NCBI GenBank assembly: GCA_950295325.1
Contig: OX485803.1
Location: 53,273,554 to 53,337,553 of the forward strand
DNA length: 64,000 nt
Source: Polytrichum commune
Lineage: Eukaryota > Streptophyta > Polytrichopsida > Polytrichales > Polytrichaceae
Direction of reading: 5' to 3'
Part shown: piece after piece, positions 11,519-22,429 of the stretch
Layout: each line of letters begins with the position of its first letter
Position numbering within the stretch: the stretch's first letter is position 1
The notes under the pieces: generated by a model
Told to the model about the DNA's origin: nothing
The model's database searches: none
The model's input: the letters and a program-made list of their open reading frames with translations, nothing else
Position numbers and translations under genes: made by a program

Positions 11519-11944
11519 ATGGATACTAGTGGTCTCCCAATCCTTGCTCCTTTAGATGCTCTTAGTTCATCGCAAATCCACACCACATTGTCCATGGATG
11601 CTTCTGCAGTCGTCAACAACATGAAGACTGTCAACCCCGCTTACTGCTCACTTACTCCGGCGGTCGCAGATCACACTCCACATCCACGGACACCATCTTT
11701 GCAAGCGGATGATGCAAATATGATAGAACACAAGTCTACTTTCCAGAATCATGCCTATTCCAGAGTAGCGGTTATTAAACCGGGAACTTACTCTAGATCT
11801 CTATCAAAGAGTGCTTCACGTTCCAAAGATCAAGGACTCAGTTGCGCAGGATGCAGTGCAGTTCATAGTTTAGGGATTGACCATTGTCATAAACATGACG
11901 GTGACAAATATGGCAAAGGTCCCAATAAGCGTCTTCGTCGTTAA
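11519..11944 (+). CDS. Small CxxC/HCxxH protein with basic tail (unit 1)
   Basis: Encodes about 141 residues from ATG at 11519. The N-terminal two thirds are Ser/Thr/Pro-rich and poor in predicted structure. The C-terminal part has CAGCSAVHSLGIDHCHKHDG, a compact Cys/His set (CxxC then HCxKH) that could bind one zinc ion, and ends in a basic KRLRR tail suggesting nuclear targeting. A paralogue at 39304-39729 has the same length and nearly the same tail. It lies between the fusion gene and the transposase in both units, so it is probably an element protein that binds DNA or partners the transposase. The family is not recognised. Confidence 0.6.
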   Translation: MDTSGLPILAPLDALSSSQIHTTLSMDASAVVNNMKTVNPAYCSLTPAVADHTPHPRTPSLQADDANMIEHKSTFQNHAYSRVAVIKPGTYSRSLSKSASRSKDQGLSCAGCSAVHSLGIDHCHKHDGDKYGKGPNKRLRR

Positions 11945-12410
11945 TCACAATGTGGCATTCTATTTGTTTGAATTTATTACTGCATAGCTACTATCATGCT
12001 CTCCACATTATTCGTGGCGGCCGTCATTCTCATGGCCTTATTTGCCAATATCAATTTTAATGTCCCTTACATCCACTAAATGGTTCACGTGGTCTCTGGT
12101 GTATTTATAATTACAGCACTCGGCATTCAGCCTCATGTTTGTTCTTAATATATATACATTGGATTGGCATATGATCATGTCTAACTTAAGTAATTGTTGC
12201 ATTGTATTTTCAGTTCTTAATCATGTTGCTATCATGAGTGGGCTTATTATTCCACTACTAATCCAAGTCTCCGCCGTCTTTCACAGATTCTCTCTTGCCA
12301 TCGCCTGCTAATCACATCACTACATACACAGCCCCACTGTCTGCTCAGCTTAAGTCCATTGCCCATTTGGCCACTCCCTTTTGTGAACTCGCATTTACAT
12401 TCCTCCTACA
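11945..12410. other. Spacer between small gene and transposase start, unit 1
   Basis: AT-rich spacer closely matching 39730-40195 of unit 2. It probably holds the 3' end of the small gene and the promoter of the transposase. No further gene is seen. Confidence 0.5.
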
Positions 12411-12487
12411 ATGGCCACCATCCGAGCACTGCACCATTCCATCCCCCTTATGATCCCTCTAGGAGATGATGGTCTAGCCAAAGCCGC
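12411..12487 (+). pseudogene. Truncated start of MULE-type transposase (unit 1)
   Basis: The ATG at 12411 and the next 75 or so bases match the beginning of the unit 2 transposase at 40196. Similarity stops abruptly at about 12487, just before the inverted end of unit 2. Only some 25 codons remain, so unit 1 cannot supply its own transposase. The rest of this gene is not found beyond the right end of unit 2. Confidence 0.8.
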
Positions 12488-12492
12488 ATGAA

Positions 12493-12536
12493 TGCTACGA
12501 TGTGAGCGGTGAGCGGTGAGCGGTGAGCGGTGAGCA
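12493..12536. repeat. Left terminal inverted repeat of unit 2
   Basis: GCTAC followed after 3 bases by GTGAGCGGTGAGCGG repeats and TGAGCAGA. The reverse complement of 44401-44446 gives the same series: GCTAC, then GTGAGCGGTG, ending GCGGTGAGCGGTGAGCAGA. The unit is internally repetitive (GAGCGGT). I could not identify a target-site duplication. Confidence 0.7.
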
Positions 12537-12734
12537 GATCTCGTGAGCAGAAAATCAAAATTTAAAACTCCATTTAACTAAAGTTAGGACCCCTATGACC
12601 GTGGATTTAGGACATATTTCAAGTTTAATTTTGGAATTATGATGCCGATATTTATGGAGTGCCTAATTTTTAGGACCAAAAGTTTCTTAAAATTACCAAC
12701 GAGTCCCTATGGCCGTGGGAAAATTCAGTGTAGT

Positions 12735-13000
12735 TGAGAAGATGGTGGACCTATGGGAAGAGGCCTCGGATCCGAGGCCTCTTAGTTGTGGGTAGCTTAT
12801 GCTTGAAAATCAAAATGTTATGTATATTTGAGTTGGCTACTTGTTTTTGCATTTGGCCATTTCTTGTATGTTCTAGCATGAGGAGGAGGTTTGGAAAGAG
12901 GCCTCGGATCCGAGGCCTCTTTCTTGTGGGTAGGATATGCTTGAGAAATCAAAATGTTAGGTGTATTTGGTTTGGCTACTTGTCTTTAGATTGTCTATTA
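12735..13000. repeat. Two-copy direct repeat carrying long perfect palindromes
   Basis: A segment of about 137 bp is present twice with divergence. Each copy holds a perfect palindrome with arm GAGGCCTCGG and centre AT: 26 bp at 12758-12783 and 28 bp at 12895-12922. It lies inside the left end of unit 2, downstream of the stop of fusion copy 2. Confidence 0.9.
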
Positions 13001-13332
13001 GTTGACGACCACAAAAGTGTAGTGTTATTTGAGAACAACGACAAGATGCATTCAACAAGACAATTGGAATATTAAAAACCACACCACACTTTATAAATCC
13101 AAACACTCAAACATTAACAAGTAACCAAGTGGTGTTAGAAAATATTTTGAACAATATAAAAAAAAACGAAGTCAAAAGTTAACTTAAATATGCAATTTCA
13201 TATATGCAATCCCAAAAACTCCGAAAGTGATACACATACAATGAATTCCATGCGGAATGAGTGCACAAACTGAAAAACCAACGGAAGAAAAAACGGTATA
13301 TTAGATAGTACACAGACATTCACATGAAGATA

Positions 13333-14816
13333 TTACATCAGATCCGAATCACTGTGATCACCTGATGATGAAGACATTCTAGAATCAGTAATATCTGCAT
13401 CAGAGGAGGCCTGACCATCAGATTCTAAAGCTTCTATATCCAAAAACTCTAAAACTCTTCCCGGACGATATTTAGATGTAAAAGTCTGATAAGAACCTCC
13501 AGCTAGTTGATTAGCAATATCATTTGCATATGTAGGAAGTTGCCAAGACTTTGGAGGGCTGGGATAGAATTTAGGGTCACAAAAAAAAGGCCGGTGAATA
13601 GGATAGCTCAATTTATCGCATCTGCAAATGCCAATGGTACCATGTTCATAACTCAACTTTATAAGAAATGATAGCAAAAAATATAACACAGGTAAGAGAA
13701 TTTGTGGACCTTACTCACTTAGTAAACCGAGATCTTTTCACAATCCTCTCTACGGGGATATCTTCACCCTCAGGATCCTCTAAACTGGTGACACGGTCTT
13801 CAAGAGTGACTTCAGAGGCTGCTCTAGAGATAATCAATGGAGCAAGTAAGGCCTCAAAAATATCAACATCAGCCTCTAATGCCGCAATGTGACGGTGCAA
13901 ATTGCGGCATGCATGAATGGAAGATCCTGCAAATAAAGAAGTTGGGAAAAACTTAGTACAAAAATAACTATGAATTTTGTAGACCAAAACAATATTAACG
14001 ATTAACCAACTGAAATGGAAGATTACAAAGACATACCGGTCGCTGCCGTGCAGTCTAGAATAATATCCCATGGGGAGCTACATGCTTCAATTAGCATTTG
14101 CATGAGAAGCACGGACTTTTCACGAGGCCCTCGCCATGGTGTGGATCCATTAGTTAGCTGGTCCTCACGAGAGACCAAGTTCTGGAGAATATCATCCCGT
14201 GCAACATCCACCCCATAAGGATCCAATTCAGGGACATGGCGAAATGAAAACTTCGATGCAGGTGACCCCGGCACACTCCTGACCGCCAATGAAATACCGA
14301 ACCTCATGGTCTACAATGTACCAGACATAAAGAACAACATTAGTTTACAAAGTAAACAACACAACTGCATGAGTATAATACTTAGGTGGGTCTATACTCA
14401 GAACTACCTCAAGGATTAAATTGAAACTGAATGCGGTGATCAGCAAGAACACATAAGGTTTATCTTACAGTTGATGCTGGATTTAATGGGGATGTGAGAT
14501 GAAGGCGGTTCATTCCCCACCACTCTTTCCGAATTGCAAAACCATACGATTTGCAATATCCAAGAATATTGGACTTCGTACTCATGCGAAAAGGGTGAAA
14601 CAAAATAATTGCCCCGTTGTCGTGCAGATGTTCGTCGGCAAAGCCAAAGAGTGGTTGTAACCACTCTTTCGATTCTTGATTCCAAGCGGGAATGGACGAC
14701 GGTGGGTCTGATATGCCAGGAACAGGAAGACCTTCCGGTATATCTGCAAGAATCAAGTCCAAACAGGGATGGTCCTCTGGAGAACCCTTGTAGTGCCGGA
14801 TTTTGTCTTTTGAGTG
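13333..14816 (-). CDS. ParB-methylase fusion gene, copy 2: C-terminal methyltransferase-like exons
   Basis: Exon for exon the counterpart of 1435-2917. It shares LILADIPEG, GAIILFHPFRMSTKSNILGY, the REKSVLLMQML lead-in, LDCTAAT, the HACRN exon with IAALEADVDIFEALL, and an acidic Ser/Asp tail. The high identity, including intron positions and a conserved 3' flank, shows recent duplication. The same altered DIPE motif is present, so the change predates the duplication. The intron next to the motif I exon is also conserved. The upstream acceptor at 14817 is preceded by the satellite-filled intron. Confidence 0.72.
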
Positions 14817-14849
14817 CTGCACCCAGCTCAACCCCCAGCCACCCTTAGA

Positions 14850-17600
14850 CTCAAATCAAATTCAGTCACATATCAACTCCTAACCCCTAACCATATTCCC
14901 TCAACCCACAGTCAAGCTCAAATTCATATCAAAATCACTAACATATTAGACCCTAAACAGAGTGTGTCGGGGCCGAGAGACCTCTTATGAGTCCTACATT
15001 TCAATTTCAGAGTCTTAGAAAAATCAAAACTTTATACATCTACCCCCTACCAGAATCCCCTCTTCCCTCACCCACCCTTAGACTCAAATCATAATCAGTC
15101 AAATATCAACTCCTAACCCCCAAACCAGATTCCCTCAACCCACAGTCAAGCTCAGATTCATATCAACACTTTGAAGCCTCGGCTCTAAGTTCAGATTTCA
15201 AGTGCTCACTTTATATATGTCTGCGTGGCCTCATTTCAGGTTAGAATCTAACAATATGAAGCCTCGGCTCTAAATTCATATTTCAAGTGCTCACTTTATA
15301 TATGTCTACATGGCCTCATTTCAGGTTAGAATCTAACAATTAGAGGCCTCGGCTCTAAGTTCAGATTTCAGGTGCTCACTTTATGTTATTTTAGCTGGCC
15401 TCATTTCAGGTTAGAATCTAACTCTTTGAAAGTGGCTTTCGGTTTAGATTTCAAGTTCTCACATTATGTGGTTGTCCAATATATGGGTTTCGGGACCGAA
15501 TCCTTCATTTTCAGGTCAAGAGGGTCACACCCTGAAGCCTCGGCTTCAAGGTTCAAATTAAAGGTGCTCACTTTATATATATCTAGTTGACCTCATTTCA
15601 GGTTAGAATCTAACACTTTGAAGCCTCGGCTCTAGGTTCAGCTTTCAAGTGCTCATTTTATATATGTTTAGTTGGCCTCATTTCAGGTTAGAATCTAACA
15701 ATTTGAGCCTTGGCTCTAGGTTCAGATTTCAGGTGCTCACTTTATATAAGTCTAGCTGGCCTCATTTCAGGTTAGAATCTAACACTTTGAAGCCTCGCCT
15801 CTACTTTGAGATTTCGGGTGCTCACTTTATATAAGTCTAGTTGGCCTCATTTCAGGTTAGAATATAACACTTTGAAGCCTCGGATCTACTTTGAGATTTC
15901 AGGTGCTCGCTTTATATATATCTAGTTGGCCTCATTTCAGGTTAGAATCTACCAAATAGAGGCCTCGGCTCTAGGTTCAGATTAAAGGTGCTCACTTTAT
16001 GTTGTTTTAGTTGGCCTCATTTCAAGTTAGAATATAAGTCTTTGAAAGTGGCCTATAGGCTTAGATATCAGGTTCTCACTTTATGTGGGTGTCCAATATA
16101 TGGGTTTCGGGACCGAAACCTTCCTTTTGAGGTCTAGAGGGCCACACACTGAAGCCTCGGCTTCAAGGTTCAAATTACAGGTGCTCACTTTATATATATC
16201 TAGTTGGCCTCATTTCAGGTTAAAATCTAAAGCTTTGAAGCCGAGGCTCTAGGTTCAGATTTCAAGTGCTCTCACTTTATGTTGTTCTAGTTGGCCTCAT
16301 TTCAGGTTAGAATCGAGCACTTTGAAGCCTTGGCTCTAGGTTGAGATTTCGGGTGCTAACTTTATATATGTCTAGTTGGCCTCATTTCAGGTTAGAATCT
16401 AACACTTTGAAGCCTCGGATCTACTTTGAGATTTCAGGTGCTCGCTTTATGTATATCTAGTTGGCCTCATTTCAGGTTAGAATCTAACAATTAGAGGCCT
16501 CGGCTCTAGGTTCAGATTAAAGGTGCTCACTTTATGTTGTTTTAGTTGGCCTCATTTCAGGTTAGAATATAAGTCTTTGAAAGTGGCCTATAGGCTTAGA
16601 TATCAGGTTCTCACTTTATGTGGGTGTCCAATATATGGGTTTCGGGACCGAAACCTTCCTTTTGAGGTCTAGAGGGTCACACCCTGAAGCCTCGGCTTCA
16701 AGGTTCAAATTACAGGTGCTTACTTTATATATATCTAGTTGGCCTCATTTCAGGTTATAATCTAAAGCTTTGAAGCCGAGGCTCTAGGTTCAGATTTCAA
16801 GTGCTCTCACTTTATGTTGTTCTAGTTGGCCTCATTTCAGGTTAGAATATAACACTTTGAAGCCTCGGCTCTACTTTGAGATTTCAGGTGCTCGCTTTAT
16901 ACATGTATAGTTGGCCTCATTTCAGGTTAGAATCTAACAATTAGAGGCCTCGGCTCTAGGTTCAGATTTAAGGTGCTCACTTTACGTTGTTTTAGTTGGC
17001 CTTATTTCAGGTTAGAATCTAGAATTTGAAGGTTGGCTATAGGCTAAGATTTCAAGTTCTCACTCTATGTTGTTTTAGTTGGCCTCATTTCAGGTTAGAA
17101 TCTAAGTCTTTGAAAGTGGCCTATAGGCTTAGATATGAGGTTCTCACATTATGTGGCTGTCCAATATATGGGTTTCGGGACCGAAACCTTCATTTTGAGG
17201 TCAAGAGGGTCACATTTTGAAGCCTCGGCTTCAAGTTTCAAATTACAGGAGCTCACTTTATATATATGTAGTTCGCCTCATTTCAGGTTATAATCTAACA
17301 ATTTGAAGCCTCGGTTCTATGTTGAGGTTTCGGGTGCTCACTTTATATAAATCTAGTTGGCCTCATTTCAGGTTAGAATCTAACACTTTGAAGCCTCGGC
17401 TTCAAGGTTCAAATTACAGGTGCTCGCTTTATATATCTAGTTTGCCTCATTTCAGGTTATAATCTAACAATTTGAAGCCTCTGCTCTAAGTTCATATATC
17501 GGGTGCTCACTTTATATAAGTCTAGTCGGCCTCATTTCAGGTTAGAATCAAACATTTTGAAGTCTCGGTTCTAGGTTGAGCAAATACTCAAATTTTCTAA
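14850..17600. repeat. Copy 2 intron satellite, plus orientation
   Basis: After about 300 bp of AC-rich sequence, the intron is filled by a GC/AT-mixed satellite. Recognisable pieces are CCTCATTTCAGGTTAGAATC, GAAGCCTCGGCTCTAGG and GTGCTCACTTTATATA, arranged in sub-units of roughly 80-90 bp and longer blocks of about 530 bp. Dyads of the type GGTTTCGG-GA-CCGAAACC lie at 15486-15503 (one arm changed), 16103-16120, 16638-16655 and 17171-17188. Short open frames here come only from the repeat. Confidence 0.9.
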
Positions 17601-17660
17601 CTCTACTGGTCACACCATTGGATTGACAAGATTGAAATGCATAAATTTAAAGGAAGAGCA

Positions 17661-19349
17661 GTACCTTGAGCATGAATGTTTTCAAGTCGTTGTAGGAAGG
17701 GGTGAATTCATCCGTGTCACCGCCAAGAACGTCGTCCAATGAGGAGTTGAGAATGAGCTCTTCAATATGGATCTCGAGCTCCTCCCCAGATGTCATAATA
17801 GGTATTTGACTTAACTGCTCGTAGGACGAGTCGCGTTTTGTGCCTCTAGAAAATGTTGGAGCATGAGAACCAGATTCATATGTGGGACTTGGAGCAACCG
17901 GACTCTTACCTTGTGGCTCCGGAGGGGGGTTCATCTTATTTTTCCCCTTTCTAGTGGACTTATCCAACGAATTCTGCACCTTCTCCCGCTCTTTTTGGTC
18001 AGCTCTCTCCTCAGCTTCCTTGACCCTTAGCGCTTTCTTTCGGTCCTCTTCAATGCGTCGTTTCATTGCCTTTGCCCTCTCATTTTCATCTTCTATGGCC
18101 TGTAAGTCAACCATTTCAATTCCAGACTCACCTACAGCCTCCCTTGATTTCCTGAGCTCAGTCTCAAAAGAAGGAGTGAAACTTAAAGCGCAATCAAGAT
18201 ACCAGGCACCGCCGGTAAGGTGAGAACTTGTCCACGTGCGTTCTTGAAGAGCCGAGAACATGCACGCTGAGTTTGATCTATCAAGCCATGTGTTCAAGAA
18301 TACAGGAAGGTCATCTTTGGAAATAGCTCCTTTCACCAAAAGCTCGTACTTAAAGTACCTGTGTTACGAAATAGCACATAACATTAACATCAACAACTTC
18401 CGAACTAGCAAAACACAGAATATGGACTGAATCAATTACTGAAATTAATGAAAAGTCCTTAAAGATTAGAGACGCACCGAAAAAGAACTCGGCGGACAAC
18501 TAGATCAGCTCCGTTAAATCCAACAAACTCGTCACCTTTTTTGAAGGAATCTTGTCCTCTGAAGTAGGTGCTGAAGGCATGGTCCCATAACTTCATGCGA
18601 CAGTCTTCGATATACGCTGGCAATAACATGGGCTCACTGGCAATACTCATGTTGATAGGAACTCGGTCTTGACGCATGGTCTCGTCAAAAATGAGACTGG
18701 CCTGTTCTGAGATCTGTTAAGCAAGAAAATAAGCATCAGCTGGACCAATTTCTAAATCTAGTCGATGAAATAAAGAATGATAGTTGTGTAAATTACATGC
18801 CAAAGATGAATTCAATGAACTGAAAATTGAATAGAAGCAGTGGACTTACTCCTGCCCAGAAACAAGCCTTTGCCAAGAAATTTGCCAATTTATCTTCGTT
18901 AATAGGCTTGGGAGGTAGCTTTCGGGCCTCACGAGTGGAAGCAGATGAATTAAAGTACTCTAGCCATTTTATTTTCATTGCCGGAGACGCCCTTGAAGTT
19001 GCAATGAGCTGCAACTTCTCTAAGTTGAGGTCCGGGGAAAGTGAGTTTAACGTGTAATGTCGCTCAATCTGAAAGACAGAGCTCTTGTGAGTTCCTCAGT
19101 CAAACGGATAAGCTTAAAAGATTGATATGGACAAAGGATCAGGGTGCGTACCTCACGTAGCCAACCGTCGGTAAGCTCCGGGTTCGCCACAGCAACCAAT
19201 TTTCCCATTTTCATGCGAAGTGCCAGAGATCTCTTCTCAACTGCGGCTTTCATCGCAGCTGCCTTGTCAGCAGGGGAGACTTCTCCTTCTGATTGCTCCA
19301 CAAGCTGACGTGCACCCTCGTCGGCAGCGAGACCCAGCTCATGCTGCAC
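17661..19349 (-). CDS. ParB-methylase fusion gene, copy 2: middle exons
   Basis: Homologous to 3982-5607. Exons lie about 19349-19152, 19030-18850, 18715-18480 and 18355-17661. They encode HELGLAADEGARQLVEQSEG, WLEYFNSSASTREARKLPPK, DRVPINMSIASEPMLLPAYI, GAISKDDLPVFLNTWLDR, the coiled coil IEDENERAKAMKRRIEEDRK and the acidic linker. The poly-Pro stretch after the coiled coil is in frame here, unlike copy 1. The function of this middle region is not recognised; it is conserved between copies despite complete turnover of the flanking introns. Confidence 0.68.
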
Positions 19350-19439
19350 AAAGAGAGAACAAGAACGAGGAAACCAAATTTTGAAATGAAAATGAAATTA
19401 ATAAGTTGGACAAGATGTTTTGGACCAAAGAACTGAACT

Positions 19440-21365
19440 AGAGCTAGACAAATGAGAGCACCCGAAATCTGAACCTAGAGCCGAGGCTTCACATTGTTAG
19501 AATCTAACCTGAAATGAGGCCATCAAATCCAAAACATTAAGTGAGACCTGAAATCTGAACCTATATCCAGGGCTTCAATGTGTTTGATTTTAACCTGAAA
19601 TGTGGCCAACTAGACTTATATAAAGTGAGCACCCGAAATCTCAAACTAGAGCCGAGGCTTCAAAGTGTTAGATTCTAACCTGAAATGAGGCCAACTACAA
19701 ATATATAAAGTGAGCACCTGTAATTCGAACCTTGAAGCCGAGGCTTCAAAATGTGACCCTCTTGACCTCAAAATGAAGGTTTCGGTCCCGAAACCCATAT
19801 ATTGGACAGCCACATAATGTGAGAACCTCATATCTAAGCTTATAGGTTTCTTTCAAAGACTTAGATTCTAACCTGAAATGAAGCTAACTAAACCAACATA
19901 AAGTGAGCATGTGAAAAATCAAACTAGAGCCGAGGCTTCAAAGTGTTAGATTCTAACTTGAAATGAGGCCATCCAAACCAACATAAAGTGAGCACCCGAA
20001 TTCTCATACTAGAGCCTAGGCTTCAAAATGTTAGATTCTAAATTGAAATGTGGCAACTAGACTTATATAAAGTGAGCACCTGAAATCTCATATATTGGAC
20101 ACCCACATAAAATGAGACCCTGAAATCTAAGCCTATAGGCCACTTTCAAAGATTTACATTCTAGCCTGAAATGAAGCTAACTAAACCAACATAAACTGAG
20201 CATGTGAAAAATCAAACTAGAGCCGAAGGTTCAAAGTGTTAGATTCTAACCTGAAAAGAGGCCAAACACACATATATAAAGTGAGCACCCAAAATATCAA
20301 ACTAGAGCCGAGGCTTCAAAGTGTTAGATTATAACTTGAAATGAGGCCAACTAGATATATATAAAGTGAGCACCTTTAATTGAACCTTGAAGCCGGGGCT
20401 TCAAGGTGTGACCCTCTAGACCTCAAAAGGAAGGTTTCGGTCCCGAAACCCATATATTGGACAGCCAAATAATGTGAGAACATGATATCTAAGCTTATAG
20501 GCCACTTTCAAAGACTTAGATTCTAACCTAAAATGAGGCCAACTAAAACAACTTAAAGTGCGCACCCGAATTCTCATATTAGAGCCTAGGCTTCAAAGTG
20601 TTAGATTCTAACCTGAAATGAGGCCAACTAGACTTATATAAAGTGAGCACCTGAAATCTCAAACAAGAGCCGAGGCTTCAAAGTGTTAGATTCTAACCTG
20701 AAATGAGGCCATCCAAACCAACATAAAGTGAGCACCCGAATTCTCATACTAGAGCCTAGGCTTCAAAATGTTAGATTCTAACTTGAAATGTGGCAACTAG
20801 ACTTACATAAAGTGAGCACCTGAAATCTCAAACTAGAGCGGAGGCTTCAAAGTGCCAGTTTCTAAGTTCAAATGAGGCCACTTAGAGTTAGAGTCTAACC
20901 TGAAATGAGGCCAACTAAAACAACATAAACTGTTTACCTTAAATCTGAACCTAGAGCCGAGGCCTCTTATTGTTAGATTCTAATCTGAAATGAGGCCAAC
21001 TAGATAAATATAAAGTGAGCACCTGTAATGTGAAACTTGAAGCCGAGGCTTCAAAATGTGACCTTCTAGACCTCCAAAGGAAGGTTTCGGTCCCGAAACC
21101 CATATATTGGACACCCACATAAAATGAGACCCTGAAATCTAAGCCTATAGGCCACTTTCAAATATTTACATTCTAACATGAAATGAAGCTAACTAAACCA
21201 ACATAAAGTGAGCATGTGAAAAATCAAACTAGAGCCGAGGCTTCAAAGTGTTAGATTCTAACCTGAAATGAGGCTACTTAGGGACCTTCTAATTGGGGTT
21301 CGGTCCCAAACGCCATATATTGGACATCCACAAAATGTGAGAACCTGAAATCTTAACCTATAGCC
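19440..21365. repeat. Copy 2 intron satellite, minus orientation
   Basis: The same satellite family as at 15-17.6 kb but inverted (TGAAATGAGGCCAACTAGAC, AGCCGAGGCTTCAAAGTG, TATAAAGTGAGCACCCGAAA). It fills an intron that is only about 100 bp in copy 1. Dyads GGTTTCGG-TC-CCGAAACC lie at 19779-19796, 20433-20450 and 21083-21100, with a degenerate one near 21297. Confidence 0.9.
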
Positions 21366-21386
21366 CACCATCAAAGTTCACATATT

Positions 21387-22310
21387 TTACAAAATCATTA
21401 GGACTATTCCGTGATGCGCCTGAAGTATGAAATTTGTAAACACATGTAATGGTAACGAATACCAAGTCTTCTGAGACTTCTTACCCTTTTTGAGGTCGGT
21501 TGGACTCAAAATGTCATTGAATTGTTCAATTGACATAAGACCATACTTCTGAACCCTGAAGAGGGTATGGACAATGTTGGTCTTCACATGAGAGTCCTCT
21601 GTATGTCTAAATACAAAAATCAAATGGAAGATATTAGATTATCGTAGTAAGAAAGAAAGTGAAATCATATTGAATTTTCAATAAAAGATTATATATCAAA
21701 AGAGAATGAACATACTTGTTTATGTTGTGCATGACTTGCATAACAAGTCCATTTTTCCCCTTTGTGTCAAGGAGAATTGAATCCACCAAATAATGCCAAT
21801 CCTCATCAGTTCGGTGAAGTCTGTCAATGTGATTTAACCAAGCTTGACGCCTATGGTTGCTGTTGCACACAAAAAACATCAAATTTGTGAATGGAGCCAA
21901 CGCTGGATCCGAGAGGAGAAATGAGTTGAAAATGACGTTTTTGGCGTCCCAAATAGGACCCCAAGAAGCTTTATCAGCTTCCGTCACTTCATGGGTATTT
22001 CCGTCTTCATTGGTGGTTGTAACATAAAAGACCGAAACGCCTTCCCTGTATCCATGCACAAATTTTTGCTCGAGCTTAGCAAGATCGGATGCCAGAGTTG
22101 GCCGTACCATTGGCATTGCCATCAATCTGCACAACGGAATATTAAATCGCGAGGAACTGTTTGGTTGAAATCTCAAGCTTGTGATCGTGGCCACAGAGTT
22201 AACTTTCTGCCTAGTCCGAATCTCATCCTTACTACCTAGAAAGTGAGCATCATCTCCAAGAGACTCTTCTTCTACCTCATGCTCGTCCTCTAGTATATCC
22301 ATATCTGAAA
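21387..22310 (-). CDS. ParB-methylase fusion gene, copy 2: ParB/Srx-like exons
   Basis: The main exon (about 22310-21720) and the HTEDSHVKTNIVHTLFRVQK exon (about 21607-21430) match copy 1 closely. The lead-in VRPTLASDLAKLEQKFVHGY is kept, but the signature reads CNSNHRRQAW where copy 1 has CDGNHRRQAW. The Asp-Gly of the DGNHR motif is therefore lost here. In ParB/Srx proteins this motif lies at the nucleotide-binding or catalytic pocket, so copy 2 may bind without catalysing, or may be decaying. The acidic leader (EDEHEVEEESLGDD) is preserved. Confidence 0.62.
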
Positions 22311-22429
22311 GCTTTCCCTCCGATACTTGTGTCGAAGGTGGCAGGATATAGCATGCACCTACCAAAGAGTCAACACATTGTAGATCAAAGTAAGTATCAT
22401 TTGACCCAAATTGATAATGTTGCTTTGTA

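Noticed and set aside
15372-17220. Short ORFs with repeated FSWPHFRLES peptide
   Set aside because: They are translations of the copy 2 satellite, repeated on both strands elsewhere.
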